The notes: generated by a model not told the origin, from the sequence alone. Positions 55,779 to 64,000 are shown, numbered from the stretch's first letter. The stretch is 64,000 nt of DNA from Prevotella sp. E2-28 (GCF_022024055.1 NZ_CP091788.1:2914001-2978000); one strand, 5' to 3'. Numbers and translations are program-made.

Positions 55779-56989
55779 GCCGACTTCTTGGGAACGGCTT
55801 TGTAGAAGGCTACATGACTATGATCCACATATTCATAGCCCAACTCCTTCATTGTTCGTCCCAGATACATGCGGTTCTTCATGCTGACGTCCACAGAACT
55901 GAACTTCTCATGAATGATTTCCAGTATCTGAGCACAACTGATGGACTTCACCTGTTCGCCTTCTTTGGGTTTACGAAAGCATACTTCCACAATCTTTGCC
56001 AGATCTTTTTCGCCCATAAACTCCTGGTTGAGTTGCTGAATACGCGCCACCTCGTCATTGTTAAACCAATAAGGCGCTTTCTGCTCACGCAACTCATAGA
56101 CCACCTGTGCATAGAGCTGCTCATAGTCTATCTCGCCAGAGTTATCGATATACTGACCCTGTGGAATCTGCAGACAGATATAGCGGCGACTACCCGTGAC
56201 GTCCGACAGCGGATGGGGATTATTCGTCGTTGAGACGAACGAGGCAAAGCGGGCGCGGTCTTCCTGCGCGCAGCCATAGATGGGTCGTCCATTTACCTTA
56301 CTCTTAGAGAGTGTCTGCTTCAAGGATGCATGTTGACTGGGACGGATGGCCTCCAACTCATCCAAACATACCAGTAGGTTGTTCGTCAAGGCCATCTCCT
56401 TGTCGAACTTATTCGAGAGGTTCAGATGATCCAGAAAATACTGACGCAGGTGGGCAGGAAGCAGACGCTTGAAGAAGGTGGTCTTACCACATCCCTGAGC
56501 GCCGATAAGCGTAGGTACGACCTCATTTCCATGCAAGGTGTCCATCTGAAGCCAGTGGGCCACCGTAGAGCGGAGCCAGATAGAGAGAAACGCCAACTGC
56601 TCAGAACTGATGCCTGGCAGGCGTGAGAAGAGCTGAGCCACGTGGTTCTGTCCGTCCCACTGTGGCAGATGGTCCAGGTATTCGCGGATAGGGTTATACG
56701 CGCATACCTCTTCAGAATGAATATATTCCACGATGTCCGTCTTGGGATTACTGCCCTCGCAGATATCCTCGCGCTTGGCACGCAGGATGATGCTGTTCAG
56801 GGCCTCCTGAGTCAGCGGACGATAGTCGGATGCCTGACCATCAGCCGACTTCGTGGCGAACTCCACCTTTCCGTTCAGAAGATTACGACGGAAACAGTAG
56901 TTTTCGGTTAGAAACTGTTCTGCGGCAAGCGCAGATACGACAGGAGCATTAAGTGCCCCACCATTGATGAGTACTTCGTTTTTGTTCAT
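55775..56989 (-). CDS. VapE/VirE-family P-loop ATPase, solitary
   Basis: 404 residues. Virulence-associated E family, related to primase-helicase proteins of phages, satellites and mobile elements. Walker A in LIGAQGCGKTTFFKRLLP, Walker B in LLVCLDELEAI, a sensor/arginine region in SRRYICLQI, then a C-terminal domain (about 335-404) of DUF3874 type. The primase-like N-terminal partner found in many VirE proteins is missing. No integrase, capsid or replication gene is nearby. It lies between two long inverted repeats, and its stop codon falls in the left one. Confidence 0.87.
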   Translation of the reverse strand: MNKNEVLINGGALNAPVVSALAAEQFLTENYCFRRNLLNGKVEFATKSADGQASDYRPLTQEALNSIILRAKREDICEGSNPKTDIVEYIHSEEVCAYNPIREYLDHLPQWDGQNHVAQLFSRLPGISSEQLAFLSIWLRSTVAHWLQMDTLHGNEVVPTLIGAQGCGKTTFFKRLLPAHLRQYFLDHLNLSNKFDKEMALTNNLLVCLDELEAIRPSQHASLKQTLSKSKVNGRPIYGCAQEDRARFASFVSTTNNPHPLSDVTGSRRYICLQIPQGQYIDNSGEIDYEQLYAQVVYELREQKAPYWFNNDEVARIQQLNQEFMGEKDLAKIVEVCFRKPKEGEQVKSISCAQILEIIHEKFSSVDVSMKNRMYLGRTMKELGYEYVDHSHVAFYKAVPKKSA

Positions 56990-57368
56990 AAAAAGATTTT
57001 TAATTAGTGTTTTTAAATGGTTTTAAGGTTCCCCGTCTCAGGTTATCCTTTGCAGTTGCACTTGGGTCTCAAATGCAACTGCAAAGATACAAAAAAAATG
57101 GCCGTTTTGCAAGACTTTTCCTTAAAAAGTTGCGATTTCTTGCTGCATTTAACACTTTATTTTGCGAAATAAAAACAGGGATGTGTAAGATCTGAAACTG
57201 TACGCCGTTAGCGGACTCGCAGTCCGAAGCCGGCGGACTCAGAGTCCGCCCCCTACGGACGGGCATTCTGCTTGAATAGTCCTGTTGTGTATCTGTAATT
57301 ATCTTGTTCTTAAAGTACCTATTTTTATTTTAGGTTAACTCTCTTCCAACTTTATTTTAAAACAGGTT
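56990..57368. other. Region upstream of vapE inside the inverted repeats
   Basis: Contains a minus-strand -7 element TATCTTTG (57082-57089) with TTGC 19 nt upstream (57109-57112), and the GC-rich REP pair. No protein gene is supported. Confidence 0.55.
57211..57250. repeat. Pair of GC-rich REP palindromes
   Basis: CGGACTCGCAGTCCG (57212-57226) and GGCGGACTCAGAGTCCGCC (57232-57250), in an otherwise AT-rich stretch. The shared CGGACT core marks a REP-like family. Confidence 0.85.
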
Positions 57369-57476
57369 GAGACGCCGTGTGAGGGTTGATGTGACCCTTC
57401 TCAAAAAAGGGTCACACGCCTCAGCCCCATAAACACTAGGGCTTTCAGAGGAATGTGAGGGGGTGAGGTTTATTTA
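57369..57476. repeat. Right inverted repeat of the VapE element
   Basis: Reverse-complement partner of 55655-55778; keeps the GTGACCC/GGGTCAC hairpin and lacks the 12-nt extra repeat. No target-site duplication is evident outside the two arms. Confidence 0.88.
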
Positions 57477-57497
57477 CTCCTATGTTTTGTAACCGAA

Positions 57498-57555
57498 AAC
57501 TATTGAGTTGAGATGCATAACTCGCTGAGTTGTGACGCATAACTCATTGAGTTGT
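57498..57555. repeat. Second AACTC..GAGTT array (three units)
   Basis: Units at 57498, 57519 and 57541 (21 and 22 bp apart) of the same type as 14953-15102. The last unit supplies the C-terminal codons and TGA stop of the DUF4435 gene. Confidence 0.85.
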
Positions 57556-58548
57556 ATTAGGCTCCAGGAAATCCTCTATATCATTTTGTAATTGCAGGAA
57601 CAGGGGGCACTGCTGATAGCCGATGTTTTTCTTGAGCATAGACTTGACATCCTGCTGTGAGTTTTCGTAACAAGACATCTCGTTGCGCTTTTGTGTGCGA
57701 TGCGCCTGAGAATGGTATATCTCGTTCTGACGTTCCTGACGCAGCAGGTTGCACACCTTGGTCAGGATAGGAGCCACAACGGTATCGAAAAGATGATGCC
57801 CCTGCACATAGAGATAAGTGGTCTGTGGCGTAACACCTAAAGCCAAGATATCGTCCTTCACCCTCAGATAAGCCTCCTTATTATTAGGATACTGACGCTG
57901 CAACTCACGAATCTTGGTACCCACCTTGCGACGAATATTTGCGATAGAGGCTTCTGGATTCTGAACGGTAAAGCCACCTGGCTCTGTGACACGATTGAAA
58001 TCTGACAGAGAGAAGCGTCCGTGATGTCCTGTACGATAAGCCCATACAGACCATACGAAGAGTGGGAAACAAGCCTCACTAAACTGACGGAAATAGTCCG
58101 TGAAATCAAAGATGCGACGGTCGTTAAGGGTCACAGCCACACAGACATCGTGCAGCGAGGGAGCATAGCACTGGTAGTTCTCAATAGCATAGACATAAGT
58201 ATGGAATACGTAAGGGCTATTGATGACGCGGCGCGACTGCTCCGTAGCGCCCTGCATCAGGTAGTCGAAGTCGGCATCTACACAGGCTATCATATCAGGC
58301 CCCACATGCTCGCCAATAAAATTCATCAACACCGATTTCTTGCCTCGCGTCAGGTTTATTTTCGAAGGCAGCATCACCTCGAAATAGCGTTTCTCGTTCT
58401 CAAAACGATTAAGCACGGTACGCCAGAAATAGATATCATCGTAGCTCTCTACATAGGCCACGATTCTACGACGCGCCGTCTTACCCCTCAAGGCATTGGC
58501 AGCTTCGAAGTAACGGCTGTCTATATTATCAATCAGTCGGCTAGCCAT
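57544..58548 (-). CDS. DUF4435 (TOPRIM-like) protein, AriB-like
   Basis: 334 residues. TOPRIM-type signature in order: Glu34 in YVESYDDIYFW, Asp91/Asp93/Asp95 in CVDADFD, and YAIENYQCYAP. DUF4435 proteins paired with an ABC/AAA ATPase form the PARIS phage-defence system (AriB effector nuclease with AriA). The 8-bp overlap with the ATPase gene upstream fits such a two-gene module. Whether this pair acts in defence is inferred. The C-terminus and stop lie in an AACTC repeat. Confidence 0.85.
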   Translation of the reverse strand: MASRLIDNIDSRYFEAANALRGKTARRRIVAYVESYDDIYFWRTVLNRFENEKRYFEVMLPSKINLTRGKKSVLMNFIGEHVGPDMIACVDADFDYLMQGATEQSRRVINSPYVFHTYVYAIENYQCYAPSLHDVCVAVTLNDRRIFDFTDYFRQFSEACFPLFVWSVWAYRTGHHGRFSLSDFNRVTEPGGFTVQNPEASIANIRRKVGTKIRELQRQYPNNKEAYLRVKDDILALGVTPQTTYLYVQGHHLFDTVVAPILTKVCNLLRQERQNEIYHSQAHRTQKRNEMSCYENSQQDVKSMLKKNIGYQQCPLFLQLQNDIEDFLEPNTTQ

Positions 58549-59383
58549 TGACGGTAATCTCGCTCACTTCAGTCACACGGTCTGCCCAGCCATTCATCAC
58601 CACGGCTGGCGAGTGGGTGGTCATAATAATCTGGACGCTGGGATTCAGCTCCACCACCAAATCAATGAGTCGCTTCTGCCATTCCATGTGCAGACTCACT
58701 TCAGGCTCGTCCATAAAGAGCACGTATGGCTGATCGTCCTGCACTAGGGCCGTCAGCAGAATAGCCAGCATCTGCTTTTCTCCGCTGGACAACTGATAAG
58801 GCACCAACATTTCGCCTATCTGCGTGAATCGGATCTCGTTTTCTGTACGGACAATCCGCTTTCCCGTCTCAGCAAAGAGCTCGTCCACCATATCTTGGAA
58901 ACGCGTCTTTTTCTGTGACAATTGCTGGGCCGCATCAGCATGACCTTGCTGCAACTGTTCGATGATTCGATTGCCGATGTTCACCTGGTAATCCAGATAT
59001 TTTCGTTGCAGATTATACAACTGTATATCCAGTAAAGAGCCTCCTCCTACCCCAGCAAGTGCGGTAAGAGCTTGGCGTACGAAACCATCGCTCTCAGTAA
59101 AAGCCTGCGACAGGTTCGAATCGACAGAGCGAATCAAGTCATAGCGAATCCATTTGGCATCCTCTGGTACCACCTCCAGCCTCACACCTTTCAGCATGTG
59201 ACTGGGAAACTCGCCACCAGCAGCCAGTCCCTTTACTACCTTATTTAATATAGTGCTCTTACCCACGCCATTGATACCACTGAGGATATTCACCTGCGAA
59301 TCCAGTTCCCACACGATGTGCTTCTTACCACTCCACAGCGAATCAATCTCAATTTTTTTGATATAATCTGCGTACTTCTGCAT
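58541..59383 (-). CDS. AAA/ABC-type ATPase, AriA-like partner of DUF4435
   Basis: 280 residues. Walker A GINGVGKST (36-44), ABC signature LSSGEKQML, Walker B VLFMDEPEVSLH, His switch TTHSP. SMC/OLD-like AAA_15/AAA_21 family with a short helical insert between. It has no nuclease domain of its own. In PARIS the ATPase senses a phage protein and releases the DUF4435 effector; this protein is shorter than the typical AriA, so it may belong to a related chromosomal family. A weak -7 element TATATTTG lies at 59408-59415 (minus). Confidence 0.85.
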   Translation of the reverse strand: MQKYADYIKKIEIDSLWSGKKHIVWELDSQVNILSGINGVGKSTILNKVVKGLAAGGEFPSHMLKGVRLEVVPEDAKWIRYDLIRSVDSNLSQAFTESDGFVRQALTALAGVGGGSLLDIQLYNLQRKYLDYQVNIGNRIIEQLQQGHADAAQQLSQKKTRFQDMVDELFAETGKRIVRTENEIRFTQIGEMLVPYQLSSGEKQMLAILLTALVQDDQPYVLFMDEPEVSLHMEWQKRLIDLVVELNPSVQIIMTTHSPAVVMNGWADRVTEVSEITVNG

Positions 59384-59522
59384 AGCCTTCAGTTTTTAAT
59401 TATGTCGCAAATATACAACTTTTTTCTTATACGGCCTCTATGAGCACTTGAATTTTTCTCAAAGAAATGTTAAATACCATATATATTATGAATTACAAAT
59501 TTTAAATTATAAATTATTTTAG

Positions 59523-59530
59523 TACCTTTG
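59523..59530 (+). promoter_or_regulatory. -7 element of tRNA-Val
   Basis: TACCTTTG, 20 bp before the mature tRNA; -33 not clear. Confidence 0.55.
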
Positions 59531-59549
59531 CACCCGCTTACGGAAAAAG

Positions 59550-59623
59550 GTCGGCATAGCTCAGTTGGTTAGAGTATCACCTTGACATGGTGGGGGTCCT
59601 TGGTTCGAATCCAAGTGTCGACA
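59550..59623 (+). tRNA. tRNA-Val (anticodon GAC)
   Basis: Full cloverleaf: acceptor GTCGGCA/TGTCGAC, D arm GCTC/GAGT, anticodon loop TTGACAT, T arm CTTGG-TTCGAAT-CCAAG, discriminator A. CCA is not encoded. No integrase or att-like duplication of its 3' end is seen. Confidence 0.97.
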
Positions 59624-59626
59624 CAC

Positions 59627-59661
59627 AAAAAAAGGCAGCCCCGAAGGATTGCCTTTTTTTA
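59627..59661 (+). terminator. Terminator after tRNA-Val
   Basis: AAAAAAGGCA pairs with TGCCTTTTTT around CGAAGG; may also serve the convergent FKBP gene. Confidence 0.8.
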
Positions 59662-59678
59662 TTCTATTTTTCGTTGAA

Positions 59679-60305
59679 TCATCGCCAGGGCTTCATGACC
59701 TCACCTATTGGAGAAATGTCCAGCAGTGTCAGGTCAAATATCAAGACACTATAGCCGGGCACCTTTGTACCACTGCCAGATTCGCCATAACCCAGTTCAT
59801 AAGGGATATAGATACGCCAATAGTCACCTTTGTGCATATGCATCAAAGCTGTTGTGTAGCCTGCAATCAGACCGGACACCTTCTGACGACTGGTATAGGC
59901 CGTTTTTGAGGAATAAGTACCATAAACCGTACCATCGAAAACAAATCCCTTGGAATAGGACTTTGACGGTATGAGGCGGCCTTGATAAACCACGCGTACT
60001 GAGTCAGTAAAGAGTGGAGACTCTGTTCCCTCACCCTTTTCTATTTGCTTCACATACACATAGTCAGAAACAGCTCCCTCCTCGTTCTGGTCGAGTGAAT
60101 ATTTCTTGAAACGTTGCCAACCAGCTTGCTGCATAGAGTCCTCTGCCAGCGCAGTAAGGTACAAATCGTTACGCTCTTTCCAATTAGCGAACTCTTCCTC
60201 TTCTGAAGCCTCTTCGCTGCATGACGTGAATAAAGGTAAAAGGGTAAAAAGGTAAAAAGGTAAAACCTTTACCCAGCCCTTAACCATTATTTTTAAAGCA
60301 TTCAT
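59679..60305 (-). CDS. FKBP-type peptidyl-prolyl isomerase lipoprotein
   Basis: 208 residues (a start at Met7 is also possible). Lipobox LLPLFTSC. The C-terminal FKBP domain shows VRVVYQGRL, FDGTVYGTY, KVSGLIAGYTTALMHMHKGD, WRIYIPYELGYGESG and VLIFDLTLLDI; the active-site pattern is partly altered. Periplasmic folding helper. The signal-peptide coding region is a near-tandem GGTAAAAAGG repeat (60234-60270). Confidence 0.88.
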   Translation of the reverse strand: MNALKIMVKGWVKVLPFYLFTLLPLFTSCSEEASEEEEFANWKERNDLYLTALAEDSMQQAGWQRFKKYSLDQNEEGAVSDYVYVKQIEKGEGTESPLFTDSVRVVYQGRLIPSKSYSKGFVFDGTVYGTYSSKTAYTSRQKVSGLIAGYTTALMHMHKGDYWRIYIPYELGYGESGSGTKVPGYSVLIFDLTLLDISPIGEVMKPWR

Positions 60306-60373
60306 TTTACTATTTTCTTTTAGTCGCTACGCTTTGTAAAAGCGCTAAAGCGAGTCCTTTTTTACCTTTTTCA

Positions 60374-61915
60374 TTACTGAAGCTTTTTCAGTAATGAGGC
60401 AATGCTTACCTTATCCTCAATGATGCTATTCAGGTCACTAATCTTCACACGCTCCTGCTCCATAGTGTCGCGGAAACGCAGAGTTACACAACCGTCATTC
60501 AGCGTATCGTGGTCAACGGTAACACAGTAAGGAGTACCAATGGCATCCTGACGGCGATAACGCTTACCGATAGAATCCTTCTCGTCATACTGACAGGCGA
60601 AGTGATACTTCAGCTGGTCAATGATTTCACGAGCCTTCTCGGGCAGTCCGTCCTTCTTCACCAGTGGCATAACGGCGCACTTCACAGGAGCCAGTGCTGC
60701 AGGCAGGTGCAGTACGGTACGTGTCTCGCCATTCTCCAACTTCTCCTCGTCGAAGGCGTGGCACATAATGCTCAGGAACATGCGATCAACACCAATTGAT
60801 GTCTCGATGACATACGGAGTGTAACTCTCGTTGGTCTGAGGATCGAAGTATTTGATGCTCTTGCCAGAGTACTTCTCATGCTGGCTCAGGTCGAAGTTGG
60901 TACGAGAGTGGATACCCTCAACCTCCTTGAATCCGAATGGCATCTTGAACTCGATATCAGTAGCAGCGTTAGCATAGTGAGCCAGCTTTTCGTGGTCGTG
61001 GAAACGATAGTTCTCAGCACCAAAGCCCAGAGCCTGATGCCACTTCATACGTGTCTCCTTCCACTTGGGGAACCACTCGAGCTCTGTGCCAGGCTGTACG
61101 AAGAACTGCATCTCCATCTGCTCGAACTCACGCATACGGAAGATGAACTGACGGGCAACAATCTCGTTACGGAAAGCCTTACCAATCTGAGCGATTCCGA
61201 AAGGAATCTTCATACGACCGGTCTTCTGAACGTTCAGATAGTTCACGAAGATACCCTGAGCCGTCTCAGGACGCAGGTAAACCTTCATAGAAGCATCAGC
61301 AGAAGCACCCATCTCGGTAGCGAACATCAGGTTGAACTGACGCACGTCGGTCCAGTTCTTAGTACCGCTGATAGGATCTACGATTTCCTCGTCGAGAATA
61401 ATCTGCTTCAAAGCCTCGAGGTCTGGACCCTGCATAGCCTCAGCATAGCGGGCATGCAAAGCGTCGCGCTTTTCCTTTGTCTCTTTCACGCGCTCGCTGG
61501 TCTCCATATACTTAGCCTCATCGAAGCTGTCGCCAAAACGCTTGCGAGCCTTCTCTACCTCTTTCTGAATCTTCTCGTCGTACTTGGCAATCTGATCCTC
61601 AATCAGTACGTCAGCACGATAGCGCTTCTTAGAGTCGCGGTTGTCAATCAAGGGATCATTGAAAGCATCAACGTGACCTGAAGCCTTCCATATAGTGGGG
61701 TGCATAAAGATGGCGCTGTCAATACCCACGATATTCTCGTGAAGCATCGTCATAGCCTTCCACCAATACTGCTTAATGTTATTCTTCAACTCTACACCGT
61801 TCTGACCGTAGTCATAAACAGCTCCTAAACCATCGTAAATCTCACTTGAGGGGAATACGAAACCATACTCTTTACAGTGGCTTACAATCTTCTTAAATAC
61901 ATCTTCTTGTGCCAT
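60374..61915 (-). CDS. glyS: Glycyl-tRNA synthetase (alpha2 type)
   Basis: 513 residues, class II. It charges tRNA-Gly. Motifs: DGLGAVYDYGQNGVELKNNIKQ (N-terminal block, in parts), YLRPETAQGIFVNYLNV, QIGKAFRNEIVARQFIFRMREFEQME, and EVEGIHSRTNFDLSQHEKYSGKS segments, plus a C-terminal anticodon-binding domain. The alpha2 type is the form used in Bacteroidetes. Confidence 0.97.
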   Translation of the reverse strand: MAQEDVFKKIVSHCKEYGFVFPSSEIYDGLGAVYDYGQNGVELKNNIKQYWWKAMTMLHENIVGIDSAIFMHPTIWKASGHVDAFNDPLIDNRDSKKRYRADVLIEDQIAKYDEKIQKEVEKARKRFGDSFDEAKYMETSERVKETKEKRDALHARYAEAMQGPDLEALKQIILDEEIVDPISGTKNWTDVRQFNLMFATEMGASADASMKVYLRPETAQGIFVNYLNVQKTGRMKIPFGIAQIGKAFRNEIVARQFIFRMREFEQMEMQFFVQPGTELEWFPKWKETRMKWHQALGFGAENYRFHDHEKLAHYANAATDIEFKMPFGFKEVEGIHSRTNFDLSQHEKYSGKSIKYFDPQTNESYTPYVIETSIGVDRMFLSIMCHAFDEEKLENGETRTVLHLPAALAPVKCAVMPLVKKDGLPEKAREIIDQLKYHFACQYDEKDSIGKRYRRQDAIGTPYCVTVDHDTLNDGCVTLRFRDTMEQERVKISDLNSIIEDKVSIASLLKKLQ

Positions 61916-61944
61916 AATGCTATTAATTTCTAGAAATTTGCTTG

Positions 61945-61952
61945 CAAAGGTA
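61945..61952 (-). promoter_or_regulatory. -7 element of glyS
   Basis: TACCTTTG on the minus strand, about 30 bp before the ATG. Confidence 0.6.
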
Positions 61953-62027
61953 CAATATTTTGGGGAGTTATAAGGATAATATGGAGTTAAAGGGAGTTAA
62001 AGGACGTTAGTTCTTGCATTTTTTTTG

Positions 62028-62035
62028 TAATTTTG
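62028..62035 (+). promoter_or_regulatory. -7 element of the topoisomerase A-subunit gene
   Basis: TAATTTTG, 27 bp before the ATG at 62062. Confidence 0.55.
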
Positions 62036-62061
62036 CAGCAAACAGAAAACCATAATACACT

Positions 62062-64000
62062 ATGGACGACGAAAAGAAAGACGAAGAATTGATAGAATTG
62101 AACGAAGAAGAGCAGGGTTCCGAAGGACATTCTGACTATAAGCCGGTGAACAGGTTTGACGCTTCAGTGGTGCATCATCTGAGCGGTATGTATCAGAACT
62201 GGTTCTTGGATTATGCCTCGTATGTAATCCTGGAACGTGCCGTGCCTCATATCGAGGACGGTCTGAAACCCGTACAACGCCGTATACTGCACTCTATGAA
62301 GCGCATGGACGACGGACGCTATAACAAAGTGGCCAACATCGTGGGCCACACCATGCAGTTTCACCCTCACGGTGATGCCTCTATTGGTGATGCCTTGGTG
62401 CAGTTAGGTCAGAAAGACCTTCTGGTTGACACGCAGGGTAACTGGGGTAACATTCTTACAGGTGACCGTGCCGCAGCGCCCCGATACATCGAGGCCCGTC
62501 TGTCAAAGTTTGCCTTAGACACCGTTTTCAATCCAAAGACGACGGAATGGCAGCTCTCATACGATGGTCGTAACAAGGAACCAATCACGCTCCCTGTGAA
62601 GTTCCCATTGCTTCTCTCACAGGGTGCAGAAGGTATTGCCGTAGGTCTTTCGTCAAAGATTCTGCCGCATAATTTCTGCGAGATTTGCGATGCCGCCATC
62701 AGTTATCTGCATGGCGAGGAGTTCCATCTCTATCCTGACTTCCAGACTGGTGGTTCTATCGATATATCAAAATATAACGACGGACAGCGAGGCGGCGTTG
62801 TGAAGGTACGCGCTAAGATAGAGAAGCTCGACCAGAAGACGCTCGTCATCCGTGAGTTACCTTTCTCAAAAACGGTTTCCACGCTTTGCGAGAGTATCAC
62901 GAAAGCCATTGAGAAGGGCAAGATAAAGGCTCGCAATGTGACCGACCTGACTTCTGCTGAGGTAGAGATTCAGGTACACTTGGCACCTGGCGTATCGAGC
63001 GACAAGACCATCGATGCCCTCTATGCCTTCACTGATTGTGAGATTAACATCTCGCCCAACTGCTGCGTCATCAAAGACGAAAAACCGCAGTTCCTTACTG
63101 TCAGCGACGTTCTTATCCATAGCGCAGAGCGCACCAAGGATCTCATTCGTCAGGAGTTGGAGATTCGCAAGAATGAGCTTCTGGAGCAGTTCCACTTCTG
63201 TTCGTTGGAGAAAATATTCATTGAAGAGCGTATCTATAAGGACAAAAAATTTGAGGAAGCGCCTAATGTGGATAAGGTCTGCGAACATATTGACAACCGA
63301 CTAACACCTTTCTACCCACAGTTGGTACGCGAGGTGACCAAGGATGACATTCTGCGCCTGCTTGAAATCAAGATGCAGCGCATCCTGAAGTTCAACAAGG
63401 AGAAAGCCGACGAACTGATGGCTCGCATCAAGGCCGAGATTGAGGAGATTGACCGCGACTTAGCCAACCTCACGGAGGTAACTGCCGCTTGGTTCCAGTT
63501 CCTCAAGGACAAATATGGAAAGGATCATCCACGCCTCACTGAGATTCGCAACTTCGACACCATCGAGGCATCAAAGGTGGCCGAAGCCAACCAGAAGCTC
63601 TATATCAATCGCCAGGAAGGATTCGTTGGAACTGGTTTGAAGAAAGATGAATTCGTATGCAACTGCTCAGATATTGACGACATCATTATTTTCTATCGTG
63701 ATGGTAAGTTCAAGGTAGTGCGTGTTGCAGAGAAGCTTTTCGTTGGCAAGAACATCATCTGGCTGGGCGTGTTTAAGAAGAACGATAAGCGCACCATCTA
63801 CAATATGGTGTATCGCGACGGAAAGGCTGGCACCTGCTATATCAAGCGTTTCAACGTAACGGGTATTACCCGCGACCGCGAGGTTGACCTCACGATGGGA
63901 ACTCCAGGCACCCGCGTGCTTTACTTCACAGCCAACCCCAACGGTGAGGCTGAGGTTATCAAGGTGACGCTCGATGCTGCCGTGCTCAACGACCATCCGC
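62062..64000 (+). CDS. Type IIA topoisomerase subunit A (ParC/GyrA-like), 3' end cut by the window
   Basis: 646 complete codons, open at the window end. DNA-cleaving subunit of topoisomerase IV or gyrase. Start ATG at 62062 after a -7 element; an acidic N-terminal tail (DDEKKDEELIELNEEEQ) precedes the core. Core motifs: ASYVILERAVPHIEDGLKPVQRR (in parts), HPHGDASIGDALVQL, catalytic Tyr142 in AAPRYIEARLS, SQGAEGIAVGLS, then the coiled-coil (ELLEQFHFCSLEKIFIEERI region) and the start of a C-terminal beta-propeller. The divergent sequence suits the Bacteroidetes ParC-like paralogue rather than GyrA proper, but this is not certain. Confidence 0.93.
   Translation, partial: MDDEKKDEELIELNEEEQGSEGHSDYKPVNRFDASVVHHLSGMYQNWFLDYASYVILERAVPHIEDGLKPVQRRILHSMKRMDDGRYNKVANIVGHTMQFHPHGDASIGDALVQLGQKDLLVDTQGNWGNILTGDRAAAPRYIEARLSKFALDTVFNPKTTEWQLSYDGRNKEPITLPVKFPLLLSQGAEGIAVGLSSKILPHNFCEICDAAISYLHGEEFHLYPDFQTGGSIDISKYNDGQRGGVVKVRAKIEKLDQKTLVIRELPFSKTVSTLCESITKAIEKGKIKARNVTDLTSAEVEIQVHLAPGVSSDKTIDALYAFTDCEINISPNCCVIKDEKPQFLTVSDVLIHSAERTKDLIRQELEIRKNELLEQFHFCSLEKIFIEERIYKDKKFEEAPNVDKVCEHIDNRLTPFYPQLVREVTKDDILRLLEIKMQRILKFNKEKADELMARIKAEIEEIDRDLANLTEVTAAWFQFLKDKYGKDHPRLTEIRNFDTIEASKVAEANQKLYINRQEGFVGTGLKKDEFVCNCSDIDDIIIFYRDGKFKVVRVAEKLFVGKNIIWLGVFKKNDKRTIYNMVYRDGKAGTCYIKRFNVTGITRDREVDLTMGTPGTRVLYFTANPNGEAEVIKVTLDAAVLNDHP

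Noticed and set aside
55775..56989. Transposase of an IS element bounded by the inverted repeats
   Set aside because: The protein has P-loop VapE motifs, not a DDE, Tyr or Ser transposase signature.
59550..59623. tRNA-Val as integration site of an island to its left
   Set aside because: No integrase and no duplicated tRNA 3' end were seen in the window.
60878..61681. 267-aa Leu-rich ORF opposite glyS
   Set aside because: Antisense shadow of a clearly conserved synthetase.

Overview
The window reads as chromosomal DNA of a Bacteroidales bacterium, most likely Prevotella-like. Evidence: promoters of the TTTG-N19-TAnnTTTG type instead of -35/-10 boxes; a giant SprA (type IX secretion translocon); a C10 peptidase fused to BspA-type leucine-rich repeats; a split glycine decarboxylase; meso-diaminopimelate dehydrogenase; an alpha2-type glycyl-tRNA synthetase. 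Genus is inferred from gene content only.

Layout. 1-14.8 kb: a C10 peptidase (cut by the window start) convergent with mutY-sprA-rmuC. 14.8-15.8 kb holds no credible protein gene but a repeat element and a candidate structured RNA. 15.9-22.6 kb is an accessory block of secreted proteins: a VWA protein bracketed by an exact 30-bp direct repeat, a DnaJ-zinc-finger-like secreted protein, a three-gene secreted/PH-like/retropepsin-like cassette and a Sel1 lipoprotein. 22.6-25.9 kb: HAD lipoprotein, greA, ruvA, ddh. 26-30 kb: GH28 pectinase, a double TonB_C lipoprotein, a TPR-transmembrane-HTH regulator. 29.7-36 kb: a full glycine-cleavage operon (lplA-gcvT-gcvH-gcvPA-gcvPB-lpd). 36-45.6 kb: pfkA, divergent from a dxs-trkA-trkH run that continues through a TonB_C protein, GH16, purine permease and DUF5020. 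45.6-48.2 kb: uracil/xanthine permease, murQ, YbjQ.

48.2-59.4 kb is the richest accessory region. A promoter and a leader with nested, apparently pseudoknotted pairings precede an operon of two secreted alpha/beta hydrolases, a BspA/GLUG surface protein and a 50-residue peptide. The last two genes have AGGAGG ribosome sites not noticed elsewhere in the window. A ~143-bp copy of the murQ-ybjQ junction lies at each side of this operon. Next comes a solitary VapE-type ATPase flanked by ~110-bp inverted repeats, GC-rich REP palindromes, an array of the same 21-22-bp repeat seen at 15 kb, and a DUF4435 (TOPRIM-like) + AAA ATPase pair resembling the PARIS AriB/AriA modules. tRNA-Val, an FKBP lipoprotein, glyS and the start of a type IIA topoisomerase A subunit close the window.

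The most promising leads are the IR-flanked VapE element, the ATPase/DUF4435 pair, two candidate structured RNAs, the AACTC..GAGTT repeat family, the ybjQ scar, and short repeat-like sequences apparently inserted in frame into core enzymes. All are by-eye readings; no searches or folding programs were run.
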